Source: Bigelowiella natans CCMP2755 (lineage: Eukaryota > Cercozoa > Chlorarachniophyceae). From it: 64,000 nt of DNA. This document shows, in pieces, positions 24,820 to 37,887 of this stretch (within the stretch, counting starts at the first letter, position 1; the number at the start of each line of letters is the position of its first letter). The notes under the pieces were generated by a model, which worked only from the letters and a program-made list of their open reading frames with translations, ran no database searches and was not told the DNA's origin. The position numbers and the translations under genes were made by a program. Where the stretch lies: assembly GCA_000320545.1 (NCBI GenBank), contig ADNK01000772.1, positions 89,488 through 153,487 of the forward strand, written 5' to 3'.

Positions 24820-25990
24820 GATACGGTGCTCCAGATGCGTCCAACGAGGACGTAGAGCGAGTAACGGAGAAGGTTCAGCTCTCAGAAGACATCAAAGCGA
24901 TGGATGGAGGCTATGAAACGGTGGTAGGGGACCGAGGCTCAAGGCTATCAGGAGGACAGCGACAGAGAGCTGGGCTAGGACGTGCACTGTTGAAGAATCC
25001 TGATATTTTAATATGTGATGAAGTTACTGGTGCTTTGGACGTAGGTAATCAGTAGAAGGAGTAGTAGTGGTAGTAGATTGTGGTAGTAGTAGTAGTAGTT
25101 GTTGTTGTTGTTGTTGTTGCTGCTGCTTTGGACGTAGGTAATAAGTAGTAGGAGGAGTAGCGGTAGTATATTGTGGTGGTGGTAGTGGTAGTGGTAGTAG
25201 TAGTAGGAGGAGGAGTAGTAGTGGTGGCAGAGCAGCGAATCAAAAAGTCTAATGTCAGAAGAGAAGAAACCAAAAAGAGATGGTAGTAATGAGCCATCGA
25301 TTTCATTTACTGCTATCATGCCCGCACGATGTTTGTGCGATGAATTTTAGGCACGGAATCCCGTGTGATGCAGTCGCTCTATGAGATGAGGAAAGGAAGG
25401 ACGACCGTGGTCATCGCTCATAGACTCGCAACTGTTAAGGAGGCTGATGAGATCATTGTGATGAAGGCTGGCAAGATCGCCGAGAGAGGTTGGTGAGGGC
25501 GTGCTGTCATCGGATGGGGAGGGGAGGATTCCGATGATGACGAATTGGTGATAGTGTGCAGCAACTGTTGTTATTTCAAAAAACCTTCTCCTTCTCCTTT
25601 CTTCTCCTTCTTCTTCTTCTTCTTCTTCTTCTTCGGTCTCTAGGTTCTCACCTCGAGTTGACGAGTCGTCCAGATTCACTGTACAGCGCGATGTGGAAGC
25701 AACAACTGCAGGAAGGAGGCTCCGAGCACACGCATGATCATCATCATCACCACCACCACCATCACTACCACCACCACCACCATGACGAACACGAGGAAGA
25801 TCATCTCCAACAAGAAATCTCTTCGTGGGGGGGGGGGGGCATAATCATTGTGGATGTGGTCATGGCCATTGATGTTCCGAATAGTGTTACAATAGCTTTA
25901 CTCCTCTACATACACGAGTATAGCTGCAAGATGGAGACACAGATGATACATTATTTTGAGGACGAGGGAGAACTACAAAGAAGAAAGTAG
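21422..25990 (+). CDS. ATM1/ABCB7-type half ABC transporter with His-rich N- and C-terminal extensions
   Basis: Eleven exons: 21422-22197, 22308-22492, 22647-22801, 23044-23256, 23509-23581, 23738-23820, 24085-24184, 24450-24663, 24821-25044, 25351-25488, 25644-25990. In phase, 835 residues. The membrane domain includes [30 protein letters not shown] and [11 protein letters not shown], blocks typical of ATM1/ABCB7 and ABCB6. The ATPase has Walker [11 protein letters not shown]-loop VSQDTKLF, signature LSGGQRQR, Walker [13 protein letters not shown] (V-T-G instead of A-T-S, catalytic E kept) and H-loop VIAHRLAT. The family exports a glutathione-sulfur compound from mitochondria for cytosolic Fe-S assembly, or heavy-metal conjugates in vacuolar members. 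The N-terminus ([17 protein letters not shown], then an Arg-rich, acid-poor stretch) could be a signal-anchor or a targeting presequence. His clusters occur near residues 96-123 and 750-772. Confidence 0.87.
23944..24008. repeat. (CT)n(GT)n compound microsatellite in ATM1-like intron
   Basis: CT run switching to GT run upstream of the exon starting at 24085. A (GGA)n tract lies at 24247-24281 in the next intron, and (CAA)n ends exactly at the 3' splice site used at 24821. Confidence 0.95.
25827..25839 (+). repeat. 13-G homopolymer inside last ATM1-like exon
   Basis: Lies in the coding tail after the second His cluster. With 13 G the frame reads on to TAA/TAG at 25990. With one more G it would read [10 protein letters not shown] and stop, a metal-binding-like end. 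Confidence 0.85.
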
Positions 25991-27126
25991 TATTATATCT
26001 GCATGATGATAACATTACAAGTCATTGAAGTAGCATACCACACAATGCTACCAGCTAATCGTGGCCTAAATCCACAGCGAAATGATGTGGCTAACTATTT
26101 CCGTATAGCGCCGTATGTACATTGAATAACACACACACACACACACACACTAGACACTGACTAGTGATAATACATATGCTTAAATGGGCCTAACTACTAA
26201 TCGTGAATTATGTTTATCATTTACAACGCTAGCTACAATCACATCGTATCATTATGCACCCTTCTCATTATTACAGCACATGTTGTTCTGCTTGCATTAG
26301 CCACCTGCCGCGTGCCTATTCACCGCGGTACTTGGCCCAGTTGTTTTTTAATTCATGATTCATTCATTATACAGCGCTAGTAGTACAAAAGCAAAAATGC
26401 GTCAGCACACGTAAACGCTAGCACGTGCGTGAACATGTTTTTTGAAGCTAGCTAGCTAGCAGCACTTATTGTATGGGCGCATTGTGTTTGCGTACGCTTC
26501 CATGTTTTTAGTAACTCAATTCGGGCATGGATTACTACTAGTACCGCTGCGACTGCTATTGCTACTATTACTACTACTTTGATGGCAACTACAGCATTAC
26601 ACTCACAGTGATGAAACAGGTGCATAACAAGTGTGCTAATAGCCCGCAGGATGATGACTGGATGTGGCGAATGGCGGGCACATCTGTACATTTTTCGGGC
26701 CCGAATCCTCCTTGCAGATGAACATGATGGAAATCAATTCTGGCTCCACGCGCTCGAATTACGACGACAAGGAAGAATCCAATAAGCGCCGTTCAGTTGA
26801 GGAGAATAGTAAGAGGCACCGACGACTACGACTGCCTACCTGTCCTATTATTCGTCGTTAAGCTGTATTTCCATCTTTTCAATCCCCCCGTCGAGCATGA
26901 TTCGGTTCAAATCGCCCAAATCATCGCCTACCATGATTACGAAAAAATGGTACACCAAAAATAATATGTGCTGGTGGTTAGAATATGATGCCACTCAAAA
27001 ACAAACAAGCAGCTTTTGTTCGCCAGTACAGCAGCAGCGCCGAAGCATCGTAGCTTCTAATTGTTTCGTGATAGTCCCCGTCACTATGCCCATGGCTGTT
27101 GTTGTTGTTGTTGTTGCTATCGTCTC
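25991..27126. other. Convergent spacer, no gene resolved
   Basis: Holds (AC)n at about 26130 and palindrome-rich TGCATG/GCTAGC DNA from 26200 to 26470. A 65-codon plus-strand frame at 26664-26861, polar and Arg-rich (KRRSVEENSKRHRRLRL), is isolated and unproven. (TTG)n near 27100. Confidence 0.5.
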
Positions 27127-27246
27127 TTACTCATTATTACCAAACTTCTGATCATCGACGGCGCCTTGATCATCAATAGAATACGTGATGCCGCTGTCGT
27201 CATCGTCATCATACGCCACGTTCCAGTAAGTTGTTATCTGACGCGC

Positions 27247-27282
<36 letters not shown>

Positions 27283-28088
27283 GTTAAGTGCCTATGAAGT
27301 TTACAAGAAACTAGTAGTGGTGGTGGTGGTGGTGATGAAGTAGTAGTAGTAGTAGAAGAAGAAGAAGAAGAAGAAGAAGAAGAAGAAGAAAGAGAAGGAG
27401 GTTTCAAGCAGATGTCACCACTACCTCTCGATCTTGCGCTGCGCGTTGTTTTTCAGCATCTAAAGAGAGAACGCTGATGACGCATGTTATCATTCCGAGG
27501 GCAAAGCACACGCCCTTGAGAATGCTTAAACGAGCCCAAAGCTGGTAGAGCGACATTCCTAGCACATGAATCACAGCAGTCATCATCATCGTCATCATCA
27601 TCTTCTTCTTCCTAATACTACAAGTACTCGCTACTACTACTACAACTACTACCTGAGACTACGACGAGGAGGGTGCGTGCTACTGTGTAGACAGGGACCA
27701 CCTGATAAAGTAAAATAAGTAAAAATATCAATACACAGAACCACCTGATAAAATAAATAAATGAAAATATCAATACACATATACATATATGTTATAGGCG
27801 TGTTAGGTATATGAGCATGCGTATATCATCAACTTCCCCCTCCTGCAACAAGATTCCATGGTGAACATTGAGACGTTTTTAAGTAACAACAACAACAACA
27901 ACAACAACAACAACTGTTTCCCTTCCTTCTCTCTCTTACCGTGAGCGAGTCATGACGCCGCAGCCCCTCATTGAGCGACGTAATCGTTAGTATTTGGAAT
28001 AAACCCCACCTGTACCGACGAGAACGCCCCACCGTGAGTACTCATACACACTTCTTATCGTTACTACCATTATTATTATAATTATCAT

Positions 28089-28120
<32 letters not shown>

Positions 28121-28889
28121 GAAGACTCACAAATATGAGGATAGAGACAACGAAAACGACAACAAATGCGCCAAGCCCAGGGTATTCCACGTATCATCGC
28201 CTTTAAACGATAGCTGTGATAACAAAGCTACCAACCTACCCCATCAAATATCCGTAAGGTCCAAAGTGCTCAAACTCGTCGGAATTGGATGGCGACGTGA
28301 TTGTAGTCTGCACTATCAGCAGTACCACTGTGGACAAGAAGATAATAAATATAAGAGAACTCATCGCTCTCATCAGCGAAAATGCATAAAAACACAGCAT
28401 CAGTCGTCAACCAGCCACCTTTGGAAAGCGTAATGGTGAGAGAGGCCATGCACGCACTGTAGATCGATCGGCGCCATTGCAGTATGAACAGAAGGGGGGG
28501 GGGGTCAGAAAGAGGAGGAAGACCAGATAAGGTTATAGATGATGAAAAGGAAAGCTCATTCCGCACATGCTACGTCCACTCCGATTCATAGCAAATACGA
28601 CGAGACCAAAGAAATAGTATCAAGTGTGATAACAAAAATCATGAGAAGAAGAAGAAGAAAAAGAAGAAGAAGAAGAAGAGAAGAAAAGGCGCCGGTAAGA
28701 ACGCAATAATAACATGTTACTACTTATAATACCACCTCATTAGGCCGAACATGATGCCAGGAGTATTGGATCTAAGATGCGACAGAGGGAAGAACAAAAT
28801 ACAAAAGAGGGAGGAGGACGACGAGGAGGAGGCAGCTCATGTATGTTCCCAAGCACATCATATCTTCACTCTATTTTCCACCAGAGACA

Positions 28890-28920
<31 letters not shown>

Positions 28921-30080
28921 TATTGCTCATCTGATCATTCGCAACATCAGCACTACAACCACCACTGCAAGCAGCAGCCTATTATTATTATTATTATTGT
29001 TATTATTATTTATTATGATCATCATTATCATAATTACACCTGCCATAGCCTGTCAGGGAGGGATAGTAGCTGCTCGCAACGATATACAGCAAAGATACGA
29101 AAGCGCAACCAATCTGATAGGTTTGACCATATACGAGTAGAAAGAGAAGGGAGAGCGGGATATGATACTACAATGATGAGCATGATATAATGTGTGTGTG
29201 TGTGTGTGTGTGTGTGTTGCAATTCGTAATTCATGATTCTCTCTTTGTCTTGTGTCATCATCATCATCATCATCCTCATGATGCCGCTGCTATTCACACG
29301 TGGTAGTATATCCCTCTCACCTGGAATGAGAACGCCAAAACAAACCTGATAAGGACAAGTGAGTAAGTGCGGCAGCGGGGGGATATATCGACGACTCAAT
29401 AGCAGGTTATGCTTGATGGATGTTGTGAGACAACGAGCGATCATCAGGATCTTGTGCATGTTGTATCCCATCATCATCATCATCATCTTCTTCTTCTTCT
29501 TCTTCTCTCTCACCCTATTTGTGTGATGAGTTGGCTAAGATGACCCACGTCATAAACTTGATTGGAGTCCAAGCTGCCATTAATACGGAGGGGGGGGGGA
29601 GGGGGAGAAGGAGGATATCGTACATAATGATGATGAAGTTGAGTCATTTGGTCGCTGTGTGCGTTGATCTTGCTCAACCACACCATTCGATGATACTATT
29701 GACGATTTTCCATCCTAGGGTCGGTTATTAATTAATGGCAAAACAACACTCTATCACCTCGGGGCCGAGATGAGGACAACGACCGTGCCCATCACCATGC
29801 AGGCAGTCCTTGGACAAACGTCGTGGGTCGCAAGAAGAAGAAAGAAGGAGTAGTAGAAGTAGTAGTAGAATATAGCAGAAGTAGCATAGTGAGCGATCAT
29901 CCTCACGATACTCAACTTGAGGAACAGAAGAAGCTATAGAAGGAGAAGGGTGACAACGATGATGAGTGCTATAATAAGAATAAGAACAAGAATAATAATA
30001 ATAATATAATAATAAAAATAATAATAGAGGAGAAGACGAGGAGGACAACTCTTCAGAGATGGGAGAGAGAATTCCTTCTC

Positions 30081-30128
<48 letters not shown>

Positions 30129-31392
30129 TGTGTGCGCGTGTATGTATGTATGTATGTGTGGGACCCCATCAGGTCGCTTCTCGTGAACTTTTCGTTGAAT
30201 AGAACATATGCGGAGAGCTTTGATGATACAGCATTGGACAAACGTTGGCAACGACAACGACGATGACGATGTAGGCAAGAATACGAAATCATGATTCTCG
30301 ATTGGTAAGTAAGCACATGAATGCATAAGCAACAATCAATGGACGAGGGGAGGAGCTGGCAGCGACAAAGACGGAAGGAGAGAGAGAGGTACTACGAGAA
30401 TCGGTGAGTGTTCCATCATCATCATCATCATCATCATCGTCATCGTCGTCTTCGCTGTGACATGATGGAATTTGTTGTATGCATTTGTATGCATTTGTAC
30501 GTATTGTTGTTGTATTACATCTTTTTACACGTCGAAACATGGGTGTTTTGTGGTTGTGTGTGTGTGTGTGCTTGATTTCAACTTTTGGAGAGCAAAAGCA
30601 CAATATACATGATACTAGTTAATATTACCGCATTGGCTACAAATGCGAAGTTGGAAGCAGTTGCCATAACCTTAGTGGGTGAGGAAGAATGACGAGGATG
30701 ATGAGGAGGAGGAGGAGGAAGGAGAGGGTGGTGGTGGTGATGGGATTTGGGGAACAAAACCGGTATAGATGATGACACCCCAGCTTGTCATTATTGCTAC
30801 TACTACTTCTACAACTACTAGCACTAGCACTAGTACTACCGTCTGCGTGCAAAAGTAGAGAGCCAACGATTCGAGAAGCTGACCAACTACGAACACCTTT
30901 AGTAGTATATGTCATCAAGGATGGAGATGGAAATGGAGATGGAGATGGAGGGAGAGGGAGAGGGGGAGGAGGAGAGGGAGAAACATGTGCTGCTGCTGCT
31001 GCCGGTGGTGGTGGTGGCGGTGATGACGTTGCAACCTCATCATCATTTTCACACTTGTCATTCTCAAAACATAGTAGCGTGGTAATCATCATCAGGTGAA
31101 TGAATGTAAGGTTTAAAATACTAGGTGTTATGTGTTGTTGTTACCAGGAAGGCGCCCCACCAGCAACCTTTACCCGAAGCACAGGGTAAAGACTTCCACA
31201 CCTCTGTTAGTTCCTGCATGAAGGGGGGGGGGCAGAAAGAATGGTGGAATTGTTGTTACAATGAAGCTGCAATAGAGAGGAGGTGACTGAGAGTTGTAGG
31301 AGGCAGAGGCAACACTATTCAAGGACTTGCATCTGCCTATCAATCGGTACATTTGAATGAGGTGGATCGCTGCCAGATGAGGGAGCTGCCAT
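27127..31392 (-). CDS. Long multi-pass membrane protein, function unknown
   Basis: Many short exons on the minus strand carry hydrophobic helices separated by microsatellite introns. Start is tentatively ATG at 31392 (MAAPSSGSDPPHSNVP). Firm exons include 31213-31145 (ELTEVWKSLP...WWGAFL), 30896-30840 (VFVVGQLLESLALYF), from 30670 (NFAFVANAVILTSIMYIVLL), and others ending in ACMVMGTVVVLISAP (about 29800-29750), IGCAFVSLLYIVAS (about 29130-29045), LGAFVVVFVVSILIF (about 28180-28133) and GMSLYQLWARL...CVISVLSLD (about 27560-27420). The last exon 27237-27127 is acidic (AYDDDDDDSGITYSIDD) and ends TAA. At least eight membrane helices. Not assigned to a family; it resembles the gene at 35-40 kb only in layout. 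Several internal joins were not resolved. Confidence 0.55.
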
Positions 31393-32572
31393 CTCGCCTT
31401 CTTCCGTGTTTCTCTAATAGGACAAGCATGCTTTTATTTCAATGAAGAAGAAATTGTGTTGCGGAAGTGGTGAAAGCTAACCTGTGAAGAAGATGTTGCG
31501 GGCGACGACGAGAGTTTCATCAGATTCAATCCTGAGAAAAACAACGAACATGACACTCCTTTCAGACTACAGCTTCCACTTCACCCCAAGCAAGTCTAGC
31601 AGCAGCGTAGGTAACGACAACAACTCAAGAACATGATGTTCGATGATCGGCAGTCAGCAATTATTCACACATATCAGCTCCATACGAAGAGAAGCATCAT
31701 CATCTATGTATTTATTTATGAATTGGTCCATGAACCAGTCAAAAAGGCAACTCGACTGTTCGTTGTTGGCATCAATGTCTATTACTACTACAACTACTAC
31801 AACTACCACTACTGCTACTGCTACTACTACTGCTACTACTACTACTACTACTACCTAGTGTAGTAACGGAGGTGCCTAGGAGCTCAATGAGAACCCCTAT
31901 CGCTTGATTGGGATCCATCGGTCGTCCTGGGAGGGGGAAGGGGAGGAGGGGGGACCCTCTCCAGGGATACTGCTGGTGGTGCTGGTGGTTCTGGACAAGG
32001 TGGATCTCCTCCTTGTCCTCCTCCTCCTCCTCCTCCTCCTCCTCCTCCTCCTCCTCCTACTGGGTGTAGGGTAGAGGAATAACTCTTCTGCTCGCACAGG
32101 GGCTTACAATCCCGATGACGAAGACAGGAGGGTAAGACCTACCGAAGCATTTCTCAGACCGGACTTAAAAAATGCCCAGTTTATATAATGTACGACAACC
32201 TTATTTTACTGTTTATCACCAAAATAGCCTTGTTTTGTCATGCCGGGAAAATATCTGAGCAGAGCCTCTCGGCACATCTCGATGGAGCAGGACATACTGC
32301 GTGGAAGGAGGGAGGCCACGGCCGATGATGCTGATGACTGTGGCCGTCGCATCGTCTGCTTCGCCATCTGTCTCTACCTCAACGGTCGCACCTTGGCTGT
32401 GAAGAGGGATCATCATCATCATCATCATCATTATCATCATCTTCTTCTTCTTGGCCAACTGGGGAGCGTCTTGTAGTCTCTCTGGTGCTATTCTCATGAA
32501 GGCTGCTTTAACGGAGGCCTTGAATAAACAAGCAACGGGTCATTAAAGTTGCACATATGCATTAAGTAGTAC
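31393..32572. other. Region upstream of the 27-31 kb gene; possible extra minus-strand exons
   Basis: May hold further 5' exons of the minus-strand membrane gene, e.g. 31555-31490 and 32520-32470 (ASVKAAFMRIAPERLQDAP), and an Arg-rich triplet-repeat frame at 32050-31900. None could be joined with confidence. (CCT)n at about 32015-32055 and (ATC)n at about 32410-32440. Confidence 0.35.
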
Positions 32573-32877
32573 ATGGGGAAGTATCTCGCGCCAGAAATTG
32601 ACGACCCCTCCATCTGTAGGCAAGGTAAGAACAATCATTTTGATGTTGTAATGCTTATTTGAAAGAAGAAGAAAAAGATGGTGGAGATGGTTGAGAATGA
32701 TAGGCAGTGATGATTGGTTTTCCCATTCGGAACCCTAAAAATGACTCAGTCGTTTTGAGGACTACTTTTCTTCCGCCGTTTCTGAGCCTATTACGTTAAC
32801 AACTCTTCCTCCATCTCCAAGAGGACCACCAACACCCGATCCTATCCTGTCCTATACAGGGAAACACATGATGCATC

Positions 32878-32915
<38 letters not shown>

Positions 32916-33172
32916 CAAATTTTCGGACTTGCTTCTCTTCTCATTCATCGGGAAATTTTGCAGGCCTGGCTCGTCGAGCAGGGGTCGTTATTATGATGCC
33001 ACAAAGCAGCAAGGTCTGCATCTTCAATCAATGTAATAATGTTGGCACACTCATTTGACCATCTCAAAGCGCACAAATAGCCCCACAAACACACAATTAC
33101 TCCTACACGTGCTGATATTTCTGTCTAATTCGTAGCACGTGGTAGGGCAACATCTTCTCCTTCCTGCTGTGT
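32573..33172 (+). CDS. Three linked exons of an unrecognised small protein (incomplete)
   Basis: ATG at 32573 opens MGKYLAPEIDDPSICRQ with a good donor at 32625 (GTAAGA). Exon 2 (32964-33013) continues in phase as GLARRAGVVIMMPQSSK. Exon 3 begins at about 33136 (HVVGQHLLLPAVLLL) and ends at a GTGAGT donor near 33183. The phases agree, which argues for a real gene, but the 3' part could not be found. The RxxGLARRAGV stretch is faintly like a histone-fold entry; this is not enough to name it. Confidence 0.35.
32880..32915. repeat. (GT)n microsatellite
   Basis: Uninterrupted GT run in the intron between the first two exons of the small plus-strand gene. Confidence 0.95.
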
Positions 33173-33728
33173 TACTACTATGGTGAGTCGATCAGAGGAA
33201 GAATGGATGGTGACTAAGCTATATACCAACATTTCACGTATAGCTGAAAGTAGAAATGCCAAAGGAGGGTATTATAGAGACAAAAGTTATCTATGTGATA
33301 TCATATCTCTAGAGGATGCTAGACTTTCCTCATGTCAAAGTTTCATCATCACACGCGGCATCATTGCACAAATTACTATTTGTTGGGGGGGGAATTAACA
33401 ATTTGTACACTTGGCGCTTTATATCGGTTAGTGTTGTGATCGTCAGTTGTTTCGCGCTGCTGCCTGAGCATGTGTGTGCAGTGCGCATCTGAGGTGTACA
33501 TGCATGCAACTACATTATTTGTGCTCCAGCATATAGCACAACGACGCATCGTTGCATGCTAGCATGTAAGTATATGTGTACACAAAGCCCTATCATTTGG
33601 CACATGTGTAGCTATAGGTACATGTGAAGTAGGTGATACACATGTCGTAGACGGCTTACACGTATAGGGACATAAATGTCCATATAGTGCATACATATTG
33701 TGACAATATCAGAGATATTGCATGCAGC

Positions 33729-33798
33729 TTTGCACAGCTACGTTAGGAGGATGATTATGATATTTGTTAACTGATGAAACTCATTACATCCGTCTCAT
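33729..33798 (+). repeat. Dispersed ~65-bp element, copy B
   Basis: Begins TTTGCACAGCTACGTTAGGA and ends ATTACATCCGTCTCATGC; the interior is more diverged than the ends. Confidence 0.7.
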
Positions 33799-34393
33799 GC
33801 AAATGATTTGATGAGCGTTGCATCGTGACATGATGAGTGATTGCACTGTGGTGCTGTCTAGCTGTGGGCATTATTGCAACGTAGATTGTGAATTTCTAGA
33901 CTCATTGCTAGATGACGTACCTGTGCAGTTCGTTTGTTGAAATTTTGTGAATGCAAGCGCAAGTGCAATGAACATCACTTGCATTGTCGTGCATGTGGAT
34001 GTGCATGCGCACACGTGCAATTACACGTGTGCTGCTGCCTTGCACAAATTGTTTTGTTCAGTCGTTGCCACAAGCTGCACGTGCACGTAGTTGCTGACGG
34101 ACAACTTGTCAACGAAGCGTAGCCATGGCAGATGCTTGAGCTACACGACGCACAATTTGACAGACGGACACAATGAAATGATCACAATTTCATGAAATCC
34201 TCATCCTAACGAAGCTTAGCAAAGCGGCGGATGGATGCAGCGCTAAGACACTACATGCTACATGCGAAGAAATGTTGGGACTATAAGCATGCTGCAGCGG
34301 TGTGACTATGAGCATCGACACAGATGCCAATTGATGCATAGCTGTGTGTGTAGCTAGCATTATGTGCATGCATGCATGCACACAGCTATATAT

Positions 34394-34456
34394 ATAAGAC
34401 GAATGTAATGAAGTGATAAAAAATTTCAACTGTCATCCTTATGTAGCTGTGCAATG
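34394..34456 (-). repeat. Dispersed ~65-bp element, copy D (inverted)
   Basis: On the minus strand it reads TTGCACAGCTACATAAGGAT at one end and TTACATTCGTCTTATA at the other, so it is the inverted counterpart of copies A-C. Confidence 0.7.
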
Positions 34457-34469
34457 CTATGGCTAGGGA

Positions 34470-34509
34470 TTATGTTGTATCTATTTAATTCCATTATGAA
34501 GTCTTTCAT

Positions 34510-34551
<42 letters not shown>

Positions 34552-34583
34552 CGTATCTATTTATTTCCATTATGAAGTCTTTC

Positions 34584-34620
<37 letters not shown>
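34470..34620 (+). repeat. Tandem duplication of ~75 bp, each unit ending in a (TA)n tract
   Basis: Both units share TATCTATTTA, TTCCATTATGAAGTCTTTCA and then a TA run. They differ mainly in TA length and a single base near TTAATTCC/TTATTTCC. Confidence 0.85.
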
Positions 34621-35089
34621 CTACGACAATCGTGCAGGTAAAGTATGCTTCAAACGTAAACTAATTCCTAGATATCTTTCGCCTTTCGTAATGCACAAAA
34701 TTGCATCAGTCGAAGTGATGTTGTATGTATTCTGCTCCCCACTAATCTGGATTATCGTCCTGCGTATCGAGATTGCTTTGTTGCTTGTATAAACTTGACC
34801 CCTTTTTCCAAGAACAAACAATCACATTCAAATCAAATACATTTAGGTGTTTCCTTTTTCGCGTATCAATACTCAAAACCGAATTAAAAAATTTTCCCTC
34901 CGCAATGTATCAGTTACTTTTTGAACTATTTGCCCTCTCGACAAGTTCCTTCTATAGAAAGCTATGATAATCAAACGACGATGCGTTGTTCGGGGAGGGA
35001 GGAAGGGAGATCCCTTGGCGGAAAAAAAGCGGTTATTATTCATCCGTCAGCATGCCGCAGATATTTTGTCTATCTCGTAATACTACTCT

Positions 35090-35316
35090 TCACTGTATGA
35101 TACTACTTCTCCTCCTACTATTACTACTATTACTACTACTACTACTACTACTTACTACTACTGCTACTACCATTCGAGAGAGCTGTCGCGTGATCAGGTT
35201 GATGGGGTCCCTGGCTTGTTTCTTTTGTGTCGCAGCAGCAGGGGTACCGGGTTTGCTACCTCCTGTTGAAGACTTTTCCTCAATATTCGTAATCTGTACC
35301 TGCACCTCCTGATCAC

Positions 35317-35354
<38 letters not shown>

Positions 35355-35720
35355 CCTGCAAATGATTCAGGAAAACATGGAAATGCATGAGACGCACAAA
35401 ACGGACACATCCTCATATCATCGTATACTCTTCAATGCAAAAAAGGATTATGAATAGTCTCGAGGCGTCATCCTTCCTCCGGGGTGGATCGAAGGAACCA
35501 ACCATAGCAAGAAGAGAGAGGGTGACTATGTGCGAGCAGGTTGTGTCAGATTCCCCCCCAACCCTCCGCCCTCCCCCCTTTGGACACCATCAAAAGTATG
35601 TAGAATCCTCTCAATACAGTAATTAATGTGTGTTTGTGTGTGTGTGTGTGTAGGCATGTGTAACCTGTGTTTGTGGAATTATATAATTATGAGAAGGACG
35701 GGGGGGGAGGAGGAGAGAAA

Positions 35721-35819
<99 letters not shown>

Positions 35820-36362
35820 TGGATGGGGAAAGCTCCAAATCAAAGACGACCAGACGCTTTCGATATGGTTGGATAAAAGAAGCACTTTTTCATCTTGTTA
35901 CCTTGTGGAGATGCACGAATAACACTAGCGCTAGCACCAGCGAACATATCACAGCAGCTACAGATGCTATCATAGCAGCAACCGATGCTCTCACAGCAGC
36001 AGCTAAATTCGAAGCCGCTTGCGGCGAATATTAGGAAAGTTGAAACCTGCATATGATAGTATAGCAGTATACACCAGAAAGGTAAATCGGGTATAATAAT
36101 GAGGACAACGCGCTCACAGTTGCAAATACTGATTAAAAGGTGGTCAAAGGCAAATGCAGTCGGTGTGTTTTTGCTTGTAGTTAAATCACGATTTGTAGGA
36201 GACGCTGCACCGCAACGAGATGACCTATAATATAGTAGCACTCTAGCTGATGATGGATGAAAAATACTTACCGACGCTACGATTGCGTGCACAGCTATGA
36301 TATAAGGCATGCAATGCCATGGCTCAGGGCTTATTTGAACAATTTCATCTGATAGGAATATC

Positions 36363-36401
<39 letters not shown>

Positions 36402-36736
36402 TTGTGTGTGGGGTGAATACATAATATACATAATGGGAGAAGCGCAAGAAACTTTTCCTTTATCAGTACACTCGCATTTCCAACGTGAGGTGTGCTCCTC
36501 GAAAGTACTGTAAATTACCTCCTCGCTGGAAGCTTGATGGCACTTTGGAGTAGAAGACAGCCTTGGTGTATATGACGACGACGAAGAGCAAAATCAAGAC
36601 AAGGACAGGGAATAAGTAACGTCAGCAGCCGCACAAGTATTGCCCTTAAGCTTTCTCGCTTGCAGCGACATCTTACTTATCCCTCGTCTCCTAGCGCTCT
36701 ACCACCCCACACACCCTTCCCATATCTCTCCCCAGT

Positions 36737-36777
<41 letters not shown>

Positions 36778-37815
36778 AACATGGGGAGGACGAAGTAGTC
36801 GTTGGGTTCTCCAAACACCTCGATTGTTCACGTTTGCCACAAAAGTCATCGTCCCTCCTCCCCCCCCCCCCCTCTACTCCTCCTCCTCCTCCTCCTCCTT
36901 CAGGCCAAAAATTGACCTCGTTGATGAGCATGCAGTAGTTCGAAATAAAGGAAAGCGCCGCCAATATGAAGAAGACAAATTCACAATCATCCTGTCGATG
37001 TAAAACTTTTAGTTGTAAGTTAAAAAAAAAAGGGAAAAGGTTATGTAGGTGTGTATATACACATATATGCATCTTTCATGTATTATCTGCACAATCGTTT
37101 TGCAGATCAACAAAAATCTTGTATCACTTCGTGTTTATATAAGTGTTCCATAACTACCACCACCACCACTGCTACTACTACTACTACTACTGCTAACTAC
37201 CGCGTCCCGTCCCCTAGTGACTCCCAGTACGAATAAAGGGACAGGAAGCACAATCACAGCCTGTTTTAGGTAGTAGCAAGCGTAATGTGTGCATTTGCAA
37301 GTGTGACAAGGCGAGACGACGAGGAGAGAAAACTGATGGTGACACCATCCATGATCACATGTGTATTTTCGGTAGCAGCCGATGCGGCATTCCTCCTTCC
37401 TCTTCTCTCCTCTCCCGTTTTTGTCTTATGCGTACACACTCTTAACCCCCAGCTCTCACACCAGGAGACACGTGAAGCAACATCTCTCGATGCAGTAGCC
37501 TACACGTGAGGATGGTGGGCCGTGAAGGCGGCCAACAACTATTTAGGGTGTTGGTTTGTTTGTACTCTTCTTCAGTACCCACGCAACTTGATTGCCGTAC
37601 AATGCTGTGTCTTTGAACAAATCAGGCACCTGATGATAGGAGGAAGGTTGCGATTATGCTGGTTGTCCAGATCATTGTTTTGTTCCAACGTTGGAAGAGG
37701 TACTGCCAGCAATCATTTCCCTGCTGCTGCTACTGCTACTATTACTGACAGAGCATTGTTGCCTTGAATAAATTTCAACCCAATGCGTCTCTCTTAGAAT
37801 TCGGCACAATCCATT

Positions 37816-37887
<72 letters not shown>

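Larger units (their letters stand above)
33173..35089. other. Long gene-poor spacer with palindromes, dispersed element copies and TA tracts
   Basis: No supported gene. From about 33430 to 34450 the DNA is rich in TGCATG, GCATGC, CACGTG and GCTAGC. Two copies of the dispersed ~65-bp element lie here in opposite orientation, followed by a tandem duplication ending in TA tracts (34470-34620). Plus-strand frames near 34773-34967 are motif-free. Confidence 0.6.
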
